This document shows positions 1 to 8,308 of a DNA stretch of 64,000 nt, in pieces; positions within the stretch are counted from its first letter, which is position 1, and each line of letters opens with the position of its first letter. Position numbers and translations under genes: made by a program. Location of the stretch: the IMG/VR virus record IMGVR_UViG_3300007735_000784, positions 1 through 64,000 of that record; one strand, written 5' to 3'. The stretch is from a virus. The notes below the pieces were generated by a model. The model searched no databases. It had not been told where the DNA came from and was given only the letters and a program-made list of their open reading frames with translations.

Positions 1-3000
1 AAGAAGCCTGGAGTTAGCCAAGCTAGAACCAAGATAGCATCAGCCGAAGAAGGCGTTTCAGAAGAAGTTAAAAGTAAATTCTCCTTAACTTATCTCAGGG
101 ATAGCATTAAAAATATGACCCAATCAGCCAATGATATTTGGACTGATATAAAAGAGGAGGTAGAAAAGAATGGAGGCACAAGGGAAGATGCAATAGAAGC
201 AGCAGAAAAAGCTATCATGGATCTTAACTTTAAAATGAGAATTAGCCAAAGGGGAGCATTATCGCTTATTATTGCAAAGCAGCTACATGGATTAAGAGGT
301 AAAGAAGGCATTACACTAGATCAAATAGCAGACTATGATTATAGGGCCGACAAACTATTAAATGCCGTAGCAGATATTCTAACAGAATCAGCACAAACAT
401 TATCCACATTAGGTAAGTTTATGACTGATTATTTAATGGCATATCCAGAGAACATTATTGAAGAAGCAAAAAAGACCATAGATAAAATTAACGATAAGAA
501 GGCTCCAATATCTGATGAAAGTGTAATGTCTTTGACAGAAATGGTTGAAGAAATATTATCTAATCCAGAAGGAGTTGCTGAATTAGAAGCTAGGGGATAT
601 GGTAAGCAAAGTGAAAGAATTTCTAAAAAATATACCAATAAAAAAGCAGCACTTAAATCTGGTTATGATAAATTCTTAGATGATTTCGATGAGTCATATA
701 AAGGTATGATGATGTCAACGCCTATTTCTCCAGCTTTATTTAAGGCTGGCGTAAAGGCTATGGCACAAGCTCACATGAAGTTGCTTGATATAGCCCAAGC
801 GGTTGAATTAGCAATAGCTAAGATGAAAGAATTAAGTCAAGATCCGTTTGATGAGGCTAAGGCTAGGGCTAACTTAAAATATGTGTATAAGAAAATTGAC
901 GAGGAGGCACAACAGGATTTAGAATCCCAGAACAAAAATAAGATAGCTGCCTTTGGTAAACTATTCTCGCAGCCGATCCCTAAGGATAAAAAGGAAGTCA
1001 AATCTAAGCAAGAGAAGATAAACGAGTTAGCCAAAGAACTTGATGCTATTTTCGGAACAGATGAGTATTCTAAGTTAGCAGAAGGTTTTGAATCTTTAAA
1101 AGAAGCTGAAAATCAAAAGAAAGTAGCTGAAAGAGAAAAGAAAATACAGGATAAACTTGATAAAATTGCTGAGAGAGAGAAGGAAAAAGCAGAAGCTAAG
1201 GCTAAAAAGAAAGCCGAGCTAGAAGAAAAAATAAAGCAGAAGTTAGCAGAACAATTAGAGAAAAAGAAGCAAAAAGAAGCTGAAAAAAAAGCTGCATACG
1301 AGGCTAAATTAAAAGAATCCCAAGATGCTAAGACGGCTAAAATTGGTGAGAAGGATAGAATTAAAAAGGCAATGGAAGCCATGAATGATGCTCTAGCCGA
1401 ATTAGATAAAGCCAAGAAGGAAAGAATGAGATTCCAGGAAGGATTAAAAAATCTTACCGGATTAAAACTAAAGAAATTTGCAGAGAAGATTACCCAAGAG
1501 TATATGTCAGGAAGAAATAATTTAACACCTTCTGATATAAAGAGAGCCTATCAAGCGGCCAATGGTGGAATATCTCTAACCCAAAAGGAGTTGCAAATAG
1601 TTGATAATAGCGCAAAAATAATAACACAAGGGTTAGCGGCTATTAACTCAGGCACATTAACACCCGTACAGATTAGGATATTATCAAACAATATGGCGCA
1701 AGCCTCTACAAAGATTACTGATATTTTAAATCCTAGAAGATGGAGGGATCTAGTAGAAGCCTCAATGATTGGTAACTATTTCTCAGTACCCACAATATTA
1801 GCCAATGCAGTATCAAATGCTATTAAAAAGGCTTATGAACGTACCGGTGGTGTAATCTTAAATATGGTTGACGTTTTATTTGAGCCAGGAATGGCTAATT
1901 TAAGAGGAGAAAACTATGTTCAAAGAGTAAAGAGAAGGTTTGATGAGAGATATGGCAAAAGAGGAGTAGCTGCTTCAATAGCTCAAATAGAAATGTTAGT
2001 TCCGGCACTTAAAATGGCAGGAAAAGCAATAAAGGAAGGTGGCGTTAGTTCTGATGAATTAGGAAAGGTTGGTGCTAAATATCAGGCAAAACCATTCGAT
2101 GCTTGGAAAAATATAAGCGATAATATTTCAAAGCAAACCACTACCTTTAATAAAGTCAATGAAGGGCTTAAATCTGTTTATGAAGGAACAGCCGGAGTAT
2201 TCCCTACATTCTTTTTAAGAGCATTAGTAGCAGGTGATATAGCAGCAAGAGTTCCAGAACAAGCTAAGATAGAGCAGCAAATAGCAAATATGCTAGGAGT
2301 GCCTGTTGAAGTTTTGTTGACTAATGATAATTACTCAGAGTGGAGGGAAACGGCTAAAGAATTAGCTAGATTTAGCGTTTTCCAACAAAATAACGTAATA
2401 AGTTGGTTATATGGTAAAGCCACAGCACCGGCAGAAACTTCATGGGGAGAAGTAAGAAAGTGGATAGCCTTATTAGCAATGATGCCAATAGCACCATTTA
2501 AGGGAACGCCAGTTAACGTTGTATATGAATTAATGAAATTTATCCCATTAGTTCAAGCCCCTGAGTTAATTTACAGAATAACCCAATCTAATAATAAGGA
2601 ATTAACGGCAGCAGAAAGATATAAGCATAGCCGCAGGGCGCAATCAGACATGAAAAAGTTAGTTGCAAGCGTTCCTATGTATTTTGCCGTATCAGCCTTA
2701 TTGAAGGCAGGAGTATTAATTGTTGGATATGAATTACCAGATGATGAAAAAGAGAGAACCTATAAGAGGCAGAATTTAGGATCACCTTTAAGGCTTACTA
2801 TCAACATAGAAGGAATAGATCAATATACTTTTGATGCCCAAAGACTAGGACCTATATTCTCATACATAACTTTAGTAGATTCATTTAATAAAAGTTGGAA
2901 GGAATCTGGAGGCGATCCATACCTAGCCACAGAAGAATTATTAGGTACCATGAAGAAAACTATATTAGAACAAACGTTTTTAACAGGTATTAATAATTTA

Positions 3001-3729
3001 GTTAAGGCAATGGAAAGCGAAACTAGATTAAGAAATCTATTAATTGATACTTACGGAAACGCCTACTTTAACGCATTAATGCCAGCCACATTCACTAATA
3101 TTACCAAAATGATGGATGATGACAAATATGTTAGGGTAATGAAAGATGAATCATTCTTAAAAGAACTTTACAATAAAACCATCGTTAAGCGTTTAGGATT
3201 TTTAAATATACCAGGTGCTAAGATGGAGGAGTTGAAACCTGCTTATAGTTTGTGGGGACAACCTATAAAAACAGATAACTCTAGCCAAATAGATGTAATT
3301 CACTATTTATTTGACTTTACAAGATCGGAAGATATGACCGACTTCTCATCTGCTAATAAGTCTAATGAAATTATATTTAAGAAGTTTGTAGATTCCAAGA
3401 ATAAAGAGTGGATTCCTCCAATGGCACCAAGAGATGAGAATTTCGATAAGGGATCTTATAAATATACAACTACTGATGATAAAGAAGTTGAAGGAACTTA
3501 TGATCCTATTGGGAATATAAAACTAACTCCTGATTTAAGGAATGAGTATCAGAAGATACTTGGTGAGCAAAGCCAATACGAGGTAAATAAAATGAATGGC
3601 GGCCAAGGTGTTTTAGAAACGACAACCGTTGAACAGATTACAATAGTCTATGAAAAAGCTAAAAAAAGAGCCAAAAAAATATTCTACCATCAAAATAAAG
3701 AGGCTTTAACGAAAAGAGCATCTAAATAG
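1..3729 (+). CDS. Very large internal virion (ejection/cargo) protein, 5'-truncated by the window edge
   Basis: The reading frame is open from base 1, with no stop before the ATG at 115, so the gene starts outside the window. The visible part is 1242 codons. About residues 368-483 form a long charged coiled coil rich in Lys, Glu and Ala. The C-terminal half is mostly helical, with a hydrophobic stretch near residues 886-912. No catalytic motif was recognised. Size, coiled coil and a position at the end of the morphogenetic block (if the genome is circular it follows the gene ending at 63964) fit the large internal virion proteins that podoviruses carry in the capsid or eject with the DNA. That role is inference. 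A promoter and a structural gene follow. Confidence 0.6.
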   Translation, partial: KKPGVSQARTKIASAEEGVSEEVKSKFSLTYLRDSIKNMTQSANDIWTDIKEEVEKNGGTREDAIEAAEKAIMDLNFKMRISQRGALSLIIAKQLHGLRGKEGITLDQIADYDYRADKLLNAVADILTESAQTLSTLGKFMTDYLMAYPENIIEEAKKTIDKINDKKAPISDESVMSLTEMVEEILSNPEGVAELEARGYGKQSERISKKYTNKKAALKSGYDKFLDDFDESYKGMMMSTPISPALFKAGVKAMAQAHMKLLDIAQAVELAIAKMKELSQDPFDEAKARANLKYVYKKIDEEAQQDLESQNKNKIAAFGKLFSQPIPKDKKEVKSKQEKINELAKELDAIFGTDEYSKLAEGFESLKEAENQKKVAEREKKIQDKLDKIAEREKEKAEAKAKKKAELEEKIKQKLAEQLEKKKQKEAEKKAAYEAKLKESQDAKTAKIGEKDRIKKAMEAMNDALAELDKAKKERMRFQEGLKNLTGLKLKKFAEKITQEYMSGRNNLTPSDIKRAYQAANGGISLTQKELQIVDNSAKIITQGLAAINSGTLTPVQIRILSNNMAQASTKITDILNPRRWRDLVEASMIGNYFSVPTILANAVSNAIKKAYERTGGVILNMVDVLFEPGMANLRGENYVQRVKRRFDERYGKRGVAASIAQIEMLVPALKMAGKAIKEGGVSSDELGKVGAKYQAKPFDAWKNISDNISKQTTTFNKVNEGLKSVYEGTAGVFPTFFLRALVAGDIAARVPEQAKIEQQIANMLGVPVEVLLTNDNYSEWRETAKELARFSVFQQNNVISWLYGKATAPAETSWGEVRKWIALLAMMPIAPFKGTPVNVVYELMKFIPLVQAPELIYRITQSNNKELTAAERYKHSRRAQSDMKKLVASVPMYFAVSALLKAGVLIVGYELPDDEKERTYKRQNLGSPLRLTINIEGIDQYTFDAQRLGPIFSYITLVDSFNKSWKESGGDPYLATEELLGTMKKTILEQTFLTGINNLVKAMESETRLRNLLIDTYGNAYFNALMPATFTNITKMMDDDKYVRVMKDESFLKELYNKTIVKRLGFLNIPGAKMEELKPAYSLWGQPIKTDNSSQIDVIHYLFDFTRSEDMTDFSSANKSNEIIFKKFVDSKNKEWIPPMAPRDENFDKGSYKYTTTDDKEVEGTYDPIGNIKLTPDLRNEYQKILGEQSQYEVNKMNGGQGVLETTTVEQITIVYEKAKKRAKKIFYHQNKEALTKRASK

Positions 3730-3759
3730 TTGCAGTTTAGTATAAAAACTTTATATTTG
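3730..3759 (+). promoter_or_regulatory. Bacteroidota-type promoter for the 3781 gene
   Basis: TTG at 3730-3732, 19 bp spacer, then TATATTTG at 3752-3759. This matches the Bacteroidota -33/-7 consensus (TTG, then TAnnTTTG) and lies 21 bp before the ATG at 3781. Confidence 0.65.
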
Positions 3760-3780
3760 TAAGCAATTAAAGTTTTTTAC

Positions 3781-4791
3781 ATGAACGTATTAATATTAAA
3801 CGTCCTACGGAAAGGAAGTGTTGACTTTCCATCAGGCAAACAGTTTTTATTTAATGCAGCAGCATTAGGTAATCCAACGCCAGGACTAACCAACCAAACA
3901 CGTATCCCCTTCACTCCAGACTTGCGCTGGCAGGGAAACTCAGAGATGCTTATTGTAGATGGAGATTATCAATCTATCCAAAACTCATTAGGCGGTACTT
4001 CTGACGTTTCAGCAACTATCACCATCACTCCAGCTAAAGTAAATGGAGTAACAAACACCCAACCAAGAACCGTAAGGATTTCTGACATTGGATATGGTGT
4101 TGCAGATGGTTCAAACATTCTTTTATTTGTTTCAAGAGCAGGACGAGTAGACCCTGAGAAATGGCAGATTAATTCAACAACCTTGGAAGCCTACATGACT
4201 GTATTAAATCAGGCAACGGCTAACATTAATTTCACTGGTACCTTTGGTGCTTGTGCGACTTCTACCCAAGCGTTTACTTACAGCGTTAATCAGGCAGTTA
4301 CATTGGTTTTACAAGTATTCAACGGTTCAGTATGGGCAGATGTTGACACTAAATCTGTTTCGGCAGGATCAAGTTCAACCACCTTCTCATTCTCTGCTGG
4401 AGATTTGGTATCTGGAGATGCTATGCAAGTTACAGCCCTTTATGGTTCTAACTATGTTGGCGTTGCACAGGGAACTTTCCAATGTACTGGTGGATCTGCT
4501 TCTGGTTCTGGAACAAGCGGTGATTGTAATATGTACGCTTACTTTGACGGTGAGAGATGGAGTAACGAAACTGACACTCTTAATTGGGGTGCTACTTGTA
4601 CTACCGGATACCATCTACAAGTATCTACATCAAGTGATTTCACAGATACTTCAAGTATTGTTGTGGACATTGAAACTACAGTTACCATCCTTCCTTTGGA
4701 AGAACTTGCAAATGGAACGTACTATGCAAGAGTGGCAAACGTATCGGGAGCAACCCGTTACTCACCTACACTTACATTTACGAAGTCATAA
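3781..4791 (+). CDS. Structural protein with C-terminal Ig/Fn3-like repeats
   Basis: 336 aa, not assigned to a family. The N-terminal 140 residues are unrecognised. The rest is Thr/Ser/Val-rich beta-type sequence with two successive Ig-like or fibronectin-like segments, about residues 150-235 and 250-336, separated by a Gly/Ser linker near 236-246. The last segment has the Trp and Tyr spacing of an Fn3-like sandwich. Such modules are common in virion surface proteins and fibres. It has its own promoter and is closed by a strong terminator at 4823, so it is a single-gene transcription unit, as expected of an abundant virion protein. The exact virion location is unknown. Confidence 0.5.
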   Translation: MNVLILNVLRKGSVDFPSGKQFLFNAAALGNPTPGLTNQTRIPFTPDLRWQGNSEMLIVDGDYQSIQNSLGGTSDVSATITITPAKVNGVTNTQPRTVRISDIGYGVADGSNILLFVSRAGRVDPEKWQINSTTLEAYMTVLNQATANINFTGTFGACATSTQAFTYSVNQAVTLVLQVFNGSVWADVDTKSVSAGSSSTTFSFSAGDLVSGDAMQVTALYGSNYVGVAQGTFQCTGGSASGSGTSGDCNMYAYFDGERWSNETDTLNWGATCTTGYHLQVSTSSDFTDTSSIVVDIETTVTILPLEELANGTYYARVANVSGATRYSPTLTFTKS

Positions 4792-4822
4792 AGAGCTTCT
4801 TTTCCCCGAAGTGTGTTCTGAT

Positions 4823-4856
4823 AGCCCCCTCCTAAAAAAAGGGGGTTATTTTTTGT
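4823..4856 (+). terminator. Rho-independent terminator after the 3781 gene
   Basis: CCCCC at 4825-4829 pairs with GGGGG at 4841-4845, extended by flanking A-T and G-T pairs, followed by a T-rich tract to about 4854. It lies about 30 bp after the stop codon. Confidence 0.75.
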
Positions 4857-4862
4857 ACTAAA

Positions 4863-4894
4863 TTTGTATAATTAAAAAGTTCTATATATCTTTG
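4863..4894 (+). promoter_or_regulatory. Promoter of the methyltransferase/glycosyltransferase operon
   Basis: TTTG at 4863-4866, 20 bp spacer, TATCTTTG at 4887-4894, then ATG at 4911. Near-perfect Bacteroidota promoter. It probably drives the closely packed genes from 4911 to about 12105, which overlap or nearly touch. Confidence 0.7.
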
Positions 4895-4910
4895 AGCAAA
4901 TCTTAGATAT

Positions 4911-5546
4911 ATGAACTATTTAGAGGAAATCGAAATGCTAATACCTGGGCTACCTGGATGGTCAACGGTAAAGAAATCTCAAACATTATTTAATTTAATA
5001 ACTGAAATAAAGCCAAATATAACGGTTGATATTGGCGTTTTTGGGGGACGTTCAACTATTGCTATGGCATTTGCGCATAAAGAAGTTGGTGGATATGTTG
5101 TAGGAATAGATCCTTGGACTGCTGCCGCTTGTTTGGAAGGAGAAAATGATGCAGCTAATGATGATTGGTGGAGCAAATTGGATTACGAAGCCCTATATCG
5201 TGGGTTTATTATTCAATTACTAGCTCACGACCTAACGGATGTAACTAATATCCTTAGAATGAAATCAGAGCAGGTGCATACAATATACCGGAATAGCGTT
5301 ATTGGGCTTGTGCATTTAGATGGGAACCACTCTGAATTACTATCATGTAGGGATGTAGAATTATGGGCACCATTGGTAGCTGAAAATGGCTATATCCTAT
5401 TTGATGATAGTTCTTGGCCAACAACACAGGCGGCGCAACAACTATTGCTTAATTATGGATTTATAGAGGTTGAAAGAGTAAAGGAAAATGATGGAGGAGG
5501 AGAAGTAGAATGGACAATCTATAAAAAAATAGCACAGGCAAGATAA
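4911..5546 (+). CDS. Class I SAM-dependent methyltransferase (Methyltransf_24-like)
   Basis: 211 aa. A Rossmann-type SAM-binding motif is visible near residues 39-50 (VDIGVFGGRSTIAMAF). An acidic residue ends the next strand (GIDPW), and a later strand carries LVHLDGNHS, typical of Methyltransf_24 enzymes that modify sugars or small molecules. No DNA-methylase motif IV (NPPY/DPPY) is present, so a DNA target is unlikely. It is first in an operon with glycosyltransferases, which suggests methylation of a glycan or glycosylated virion component. The stop overlaps the next ATG. The substrate is inferred from context only. Confidence 0.7.
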   Translation: MNYLEEIEMLIPGLPGWSTVKKSQTLFNLITEIKPNITVDIGVFGGRSTIAMAFAHKEVGGYVVGIDPWTAAACLEGENDAANDDWWSKLDYEALYRGFIIQLLAHDLTDVTNILRMKSEQVHTIYRNSVIGLVHLDGNHSELLSCRDVELWAPLVAENGYILFDDSSWPTTQAAQQLLLNYGFIEVERVKENDGGGEVEWTIYKKIAQAR

Positions 5547-5776
5547 TGGAAGAAGCAAAAGTAAAGCACGTAGGGAAGATTAGAGTAACGCCAGGATTAA
5601 CATTATGGCAGTTAGACTCAGAAGGTAACGTATCAAAGGCAGAGTTGGAAATACATTCTATTCCTGACCTTAAAGGTGGCGTTTCAGAAAAAAAATCAAT
5701 GATCCAAAAAGAAGGATATAGATATTGTCAAGCATTAAACATTAAGAACGCTAAAAGGAAATTTGGAGCATGGTAA
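5546..5776 (+). CDS. Small hypothetical protein
   Basis: 76 aa, basic, no recognised domain. The ATG overlaps the previous stop by one base and its own stop overlaps the next ATG in an ATGGTAA arrangement, so it is translated within the operon. Its central part contains Gly-Gly-Val-Ser, encoded by a partial copy of the phage-wide GGCGTTTC motif. Confidence 0.6.
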   Translation: MEEAKVKHVGKIRVTPGLTLWQLDSEGNVSKAELEIHSIPDLKGGVSEKKSMIQKEGYRYCQALNIKNAKRKFGAW

Positions 5777-6723
5777 CTATATGTTATTTAACAAACCGAG
5801 ATAATCCTAGATTTGAATGGTTTAGACAATCATTTAATCGGCAGTATAATAATGAGGTAAAAGCCGAGATAGTTGTAATAAACGGCTCAAATAAATCTGT
5901 TGATACATGGTATAAGGATGGTGATAAATGCGAGATAACTGAGTACCGCCCAAAACCAACACCTTGGCAGGGGCCGCATAGAATAACTAAAGATAATTGG
6001 TTTGCAGCCTCCAATGCTAGGAATACTGGAATTATTTATGCCAATGGCACCTATATTGTTTACGTAGATGATTTAAGCGTTTTATGTCCTACCTGGTGGC
6101 AATCGGTAGTTAAGGCTTATAATGACCAAATAATAATCTTAGGGGCTTATAAAAAGGTAAAGGATTTAACAGTAGAGGATGGCCGGATATTGCACTATGA
6201 GGAAACGCCAAATGGCAATGACCATAGATTAAATTATGGCAGTAGATGGGCAGGAGGAAGTTGGTTGTATGGCTGTAGCTGCGGATTCCCTATCGAATAC
6301 TTATTAGAGGTAAATGGATGGGATGAGATTAACGATGGTATAAGCTATGAAGATGTGCAGTTAGGTGTTAGGCTAGAAAAAAAAGGGCATCGTATGTATT
6401 ATAATACAGATATGCTAACCTTAGAATGTGAAGAATGTCATTCAGAGGGTATTTCTTTCCGCAGAGAGGACCCATTATTAACCCCACAGCAATATGAGGA
6501 GTGCCGGAATAGAATGGGAATAACCGGATGGCATGAAAAAGGAGGCAGAACTGATACAAGTCATTTGTTAATGGATATGGTAAATACTAGAACTAGGCCA
6601 GATAACTTTTGGACCTGGGGAAATCATTTTAACCTAAGAAAATTAAAGGCAAGTAAGGCGTTTCAACTACCAACTGGTGATGAATTGTTTTGGCCAAACC
6701 TACAACCAATTAAAAATATATAG
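5770..6723 (+). CDS. GT-A fold glycosyltransferase (GT2-like)
   Basis: 317 aa. The N-terminus begins with the beta strand MVTICYLTNRDN typical of GT2 nucleotide-sugar enzymes. An ASNARNTGI segment near residue 80 is the usual GT2 SxARNxG motif. VYVDDLS near residue 98 supplies the DxD metal/nucleotide site. A later GWDE and SYEDVQLGVR segment (about 183-200) matches the GT2 ED motif of the catalytic base. The gene overlaps its neighbours on both sides. Acceptor unknown; likely targets are a virion protein or a host surface glycan. Confidence 0.75.
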   Translation: MVTICYLTNRDNPRFEWFRQSFNRQYNNEVKAEIVVINGSNKSVDTWYKDGDKCEITEYRPKPTPWQGPHRITKDNWFAASNARNTGIIYANGTYIVYVDDLSVLCPTWWQSVVKAYNDQIIILGAYKKVKDLTVEDGRILHYEETPNGNDHRLNYGSRWAGGSWLYGCSCGFPIEYLLEVNGWDEINDGISYEDVQLGVRLEKKGHRMYYNTDMLTLECEECHSEGISFRREDPLLTPQQYEECRNRMGITGWHEKGGRTDTSHLLMDMVNTRTRPDNFWTWGNHFNLRKLKASKAFQLPTGDELFWPNLQPIKNI

Positions 6724-6724
6724 C

Positions 6725-7387
6725 ATGAGAGTAGCTAATTACGATATAAAACCAATACTACTATACTTGCCAGATGAAGATTTTTGGTATAATGAGTGGC
6801 AAGTAGCAAGAAACTATTTAATATCAATAGGCATAACAGATACCCATGAGATAGCAGGAATACATTATAATTGGGGAGTAGCCGGAAGGCATATCTATTT
6901 AGCTGATGGTAAGCCGGAGCAGCAATATTACATCGGAGATAAGAAAGTAGCAGGAAACCTATCACAATACCTTTGCTTCTCAGTAATGAACGGCATGGAC
7001 CATACTCATTTTATGTTTATGGAAGGTGATGTAAGATTTGTAGATGGATGGGAGGCGAGATTAGAGCAGGCCATGAAAGACGTGCCAGAGGATTTCGATT
7101 GGTTATTTGTAGGTAGTTGTTGTGCAGCAGATAAAGAGCCGGTACACGTTAAGGGAGATATTTATGAATTTCCATATAGAGGTCCTGAGAAATGGAACTA
7201 CTACCCACAATGCTCACATTGTTTTATTGTAGCAAAGAAGGCGTTGCAACTACTAATTGACACAAATAGAGATGTAGCCTCTCCAAGTGATGTATCAGTA
7301 ATTATAAATTCCTTCCCAAGTATGAAGGTATATGCAGTGCTACCAAGAATAGCGGATCAAGGAGAAAAAACATTTTTAAGCGAATAA
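6725..7387 (+). CDS. Putative glycosyltransferase, GT-A-like (GT25-type?)
   Basis: The start is set at the ATG at 6725, one base after the previous stop; the frame is open to 6677 but that would overlap the upstream gene. The 220-aa product has a hydrophobic strand followed by FMEGDVRF near residue 100, which looks like the acidic metal-binding site of a GT-A enzyme, and a later CFIVAKKALQLLI segment typical of GT25/GT32-like enzymes. The family is not certain. It sits between a GT2 enzyme and a methyltransferase, which supports a role in glycan synthesis. Confidence 0.5.
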   Translation: MRVANYDIKPILLYLPDEDFWYNEWQVARNYLISIGITDTHEIAGIHYNWGVAGRHIYLADGKPEQQYYIGDKKVAGNLSQYLCFSVMNGMDHTHFMFMEGDVRFVDGWEARLEQAMKDVPEDFDWLFVGSCCAADKEPVHVKGDIYEFPYRGPEKWNYYPQCSHCFIVAKKALQLLIDTNRDVASPSDVSVIINSFPSMKVYAVLPRIADQGEKTFLSE

Positions 7388-7388
7388 T

Positions 7389-8033
7389 ATGACAATAGAA
7401 GAACAATTAACCCTAGACGATGGCCATAGATTTCAGAAGAAATTAGGCGAACTAATAGCTGAAAATGGCTATAAACTAATAATGGAAACAGGAAGTGGCG
7501 TTTCAAGTATTTACGCATTAAAAGCTATGGACAACGCAAACATTGATGGCGTTTTATATTCCATAGACCCTGCCATGTGGTATCCCCACCCAATAGAACA
7601 CCCTAAATTCGTATCTATTAAGAAGAAAAGTATTGACGCTATTATTCCATTATATTTAGAAACAGGGGCATTTGATGTATGTGTAACAGATGGGGACCAT
7701 GAGATATTAGCCCAAACCTATGAATATGAAATGCTATACCGGATGCTAAAACCTGGGGGATGGTTAATTTGTGATGATGTTGGTTGGAATAATAACGGAG
7801 CTTGGACTAATTTCTTAGACCGATACGATTTCGTAGAGGAGTTTTTTGGAGATGCAAGATGTATTCATAAGCCATTAGGAGAGCCTGTACTAGGATTTGA
7901 AGTAACAGAATTTGGCAGCTCAATGGATAAGGTAGCCGTTCAGAGATTTCACGATGAATGGTTAGACTATTGCACTAACTTAGAAAAAGAATGGCTAGCA
8001 GCCGGTAATCAAAAACATCCTGCCTTCCAATGA
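7389..8033 (+). CDS. Class I SAM-dependent methyltransferase
   Basis: 214 aa. Motif I is visible as METGSGVSSIYALK near residues 31-44. SIDPA is the acidic end of the second strand. VCVTDGDHE (about 97-105) and MLKPGGWLICDD (about 118-129) are the motif IV and V strands of Methyltransf_24-type enzymes. Its logic parallels the 4911 methyltransferase, though the two are not close copies. The stop overlaps the next ATG by four bases (ATGA). A second methyltransferase in one glycan operon suggests two distinct methylations. Confidence 0.65.
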   Translation: MTIEEQLTLDDGHRFQKKLGELIAENGYKLIMETGSGVSSIYALKAMDNANIDGVLYSIDPAMWYPHPIEHPKFVSIKKKSIDAIIPLYLETGAFDVCVTDGDHEILAQTYEYEMLYRMLKPGGWLICDDVGWNNNGAWTNFLDRYDFVEEFFGDARCIHKPLGEPVLGFEVTEFGSSMDKVAVQRFHDEWLDYCTNLEKEWLAAGNQKHPAFQ

Positions 8034-8308
8034 GAAAGTACGGAGTAGAAGATAAGCCCAGATTTAGCGTTAAATGGCCTAATGGGGAGATAGAACGTTT
8101 TGGGACGTGCAATCCAGATGATCCAGATAGATCCTATATAACACAAATACAGGATAACATCTACCTTATTAAAGTAGGTAAAACAGGCGTTGTAGAACCA
8201 ATATTACTAAATGACCTAGTACAGGTAACAAATGGGTTTTATGACCACGAACATACCGGATGGATAACTCCAAAACAATTTTTAATCCAATTCAATGAAG
8301 GCACTTAA
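8030..8308 (+). CDS. Hypothetical protein in the glycan operon
   Basis: 92 aa, no recognised domain. It starts with an ATGA overlap to the upstream methyltransferase and overlaps the next gene by 14 bp, indicating coupled translation. The sequence is mixed charge with beta propensity and no membrane segment. Confidence 0.6.
   Translation: MRKYGVEDKPRFSVKWPNGEIERFGTCNPDDPDRSYITQIQDNIYLIKVGKTGVVEPILLNDLVQVTNGFYDHEHTGWITPKQFLIQFNEGT

Noticed and set aside
1113-1415. Minus-strand Ser/Phe-rich ORF opposite the coiled coil
   Set aside because: It is the antisense shadow of Lys/Glu-rich codons in the large virion gene.
4244-4861. 205-aa ORF in a second frame of the structural gene
   Set aside because: It overlaps the better supported 336-aa gene completely and runs through its terminator.
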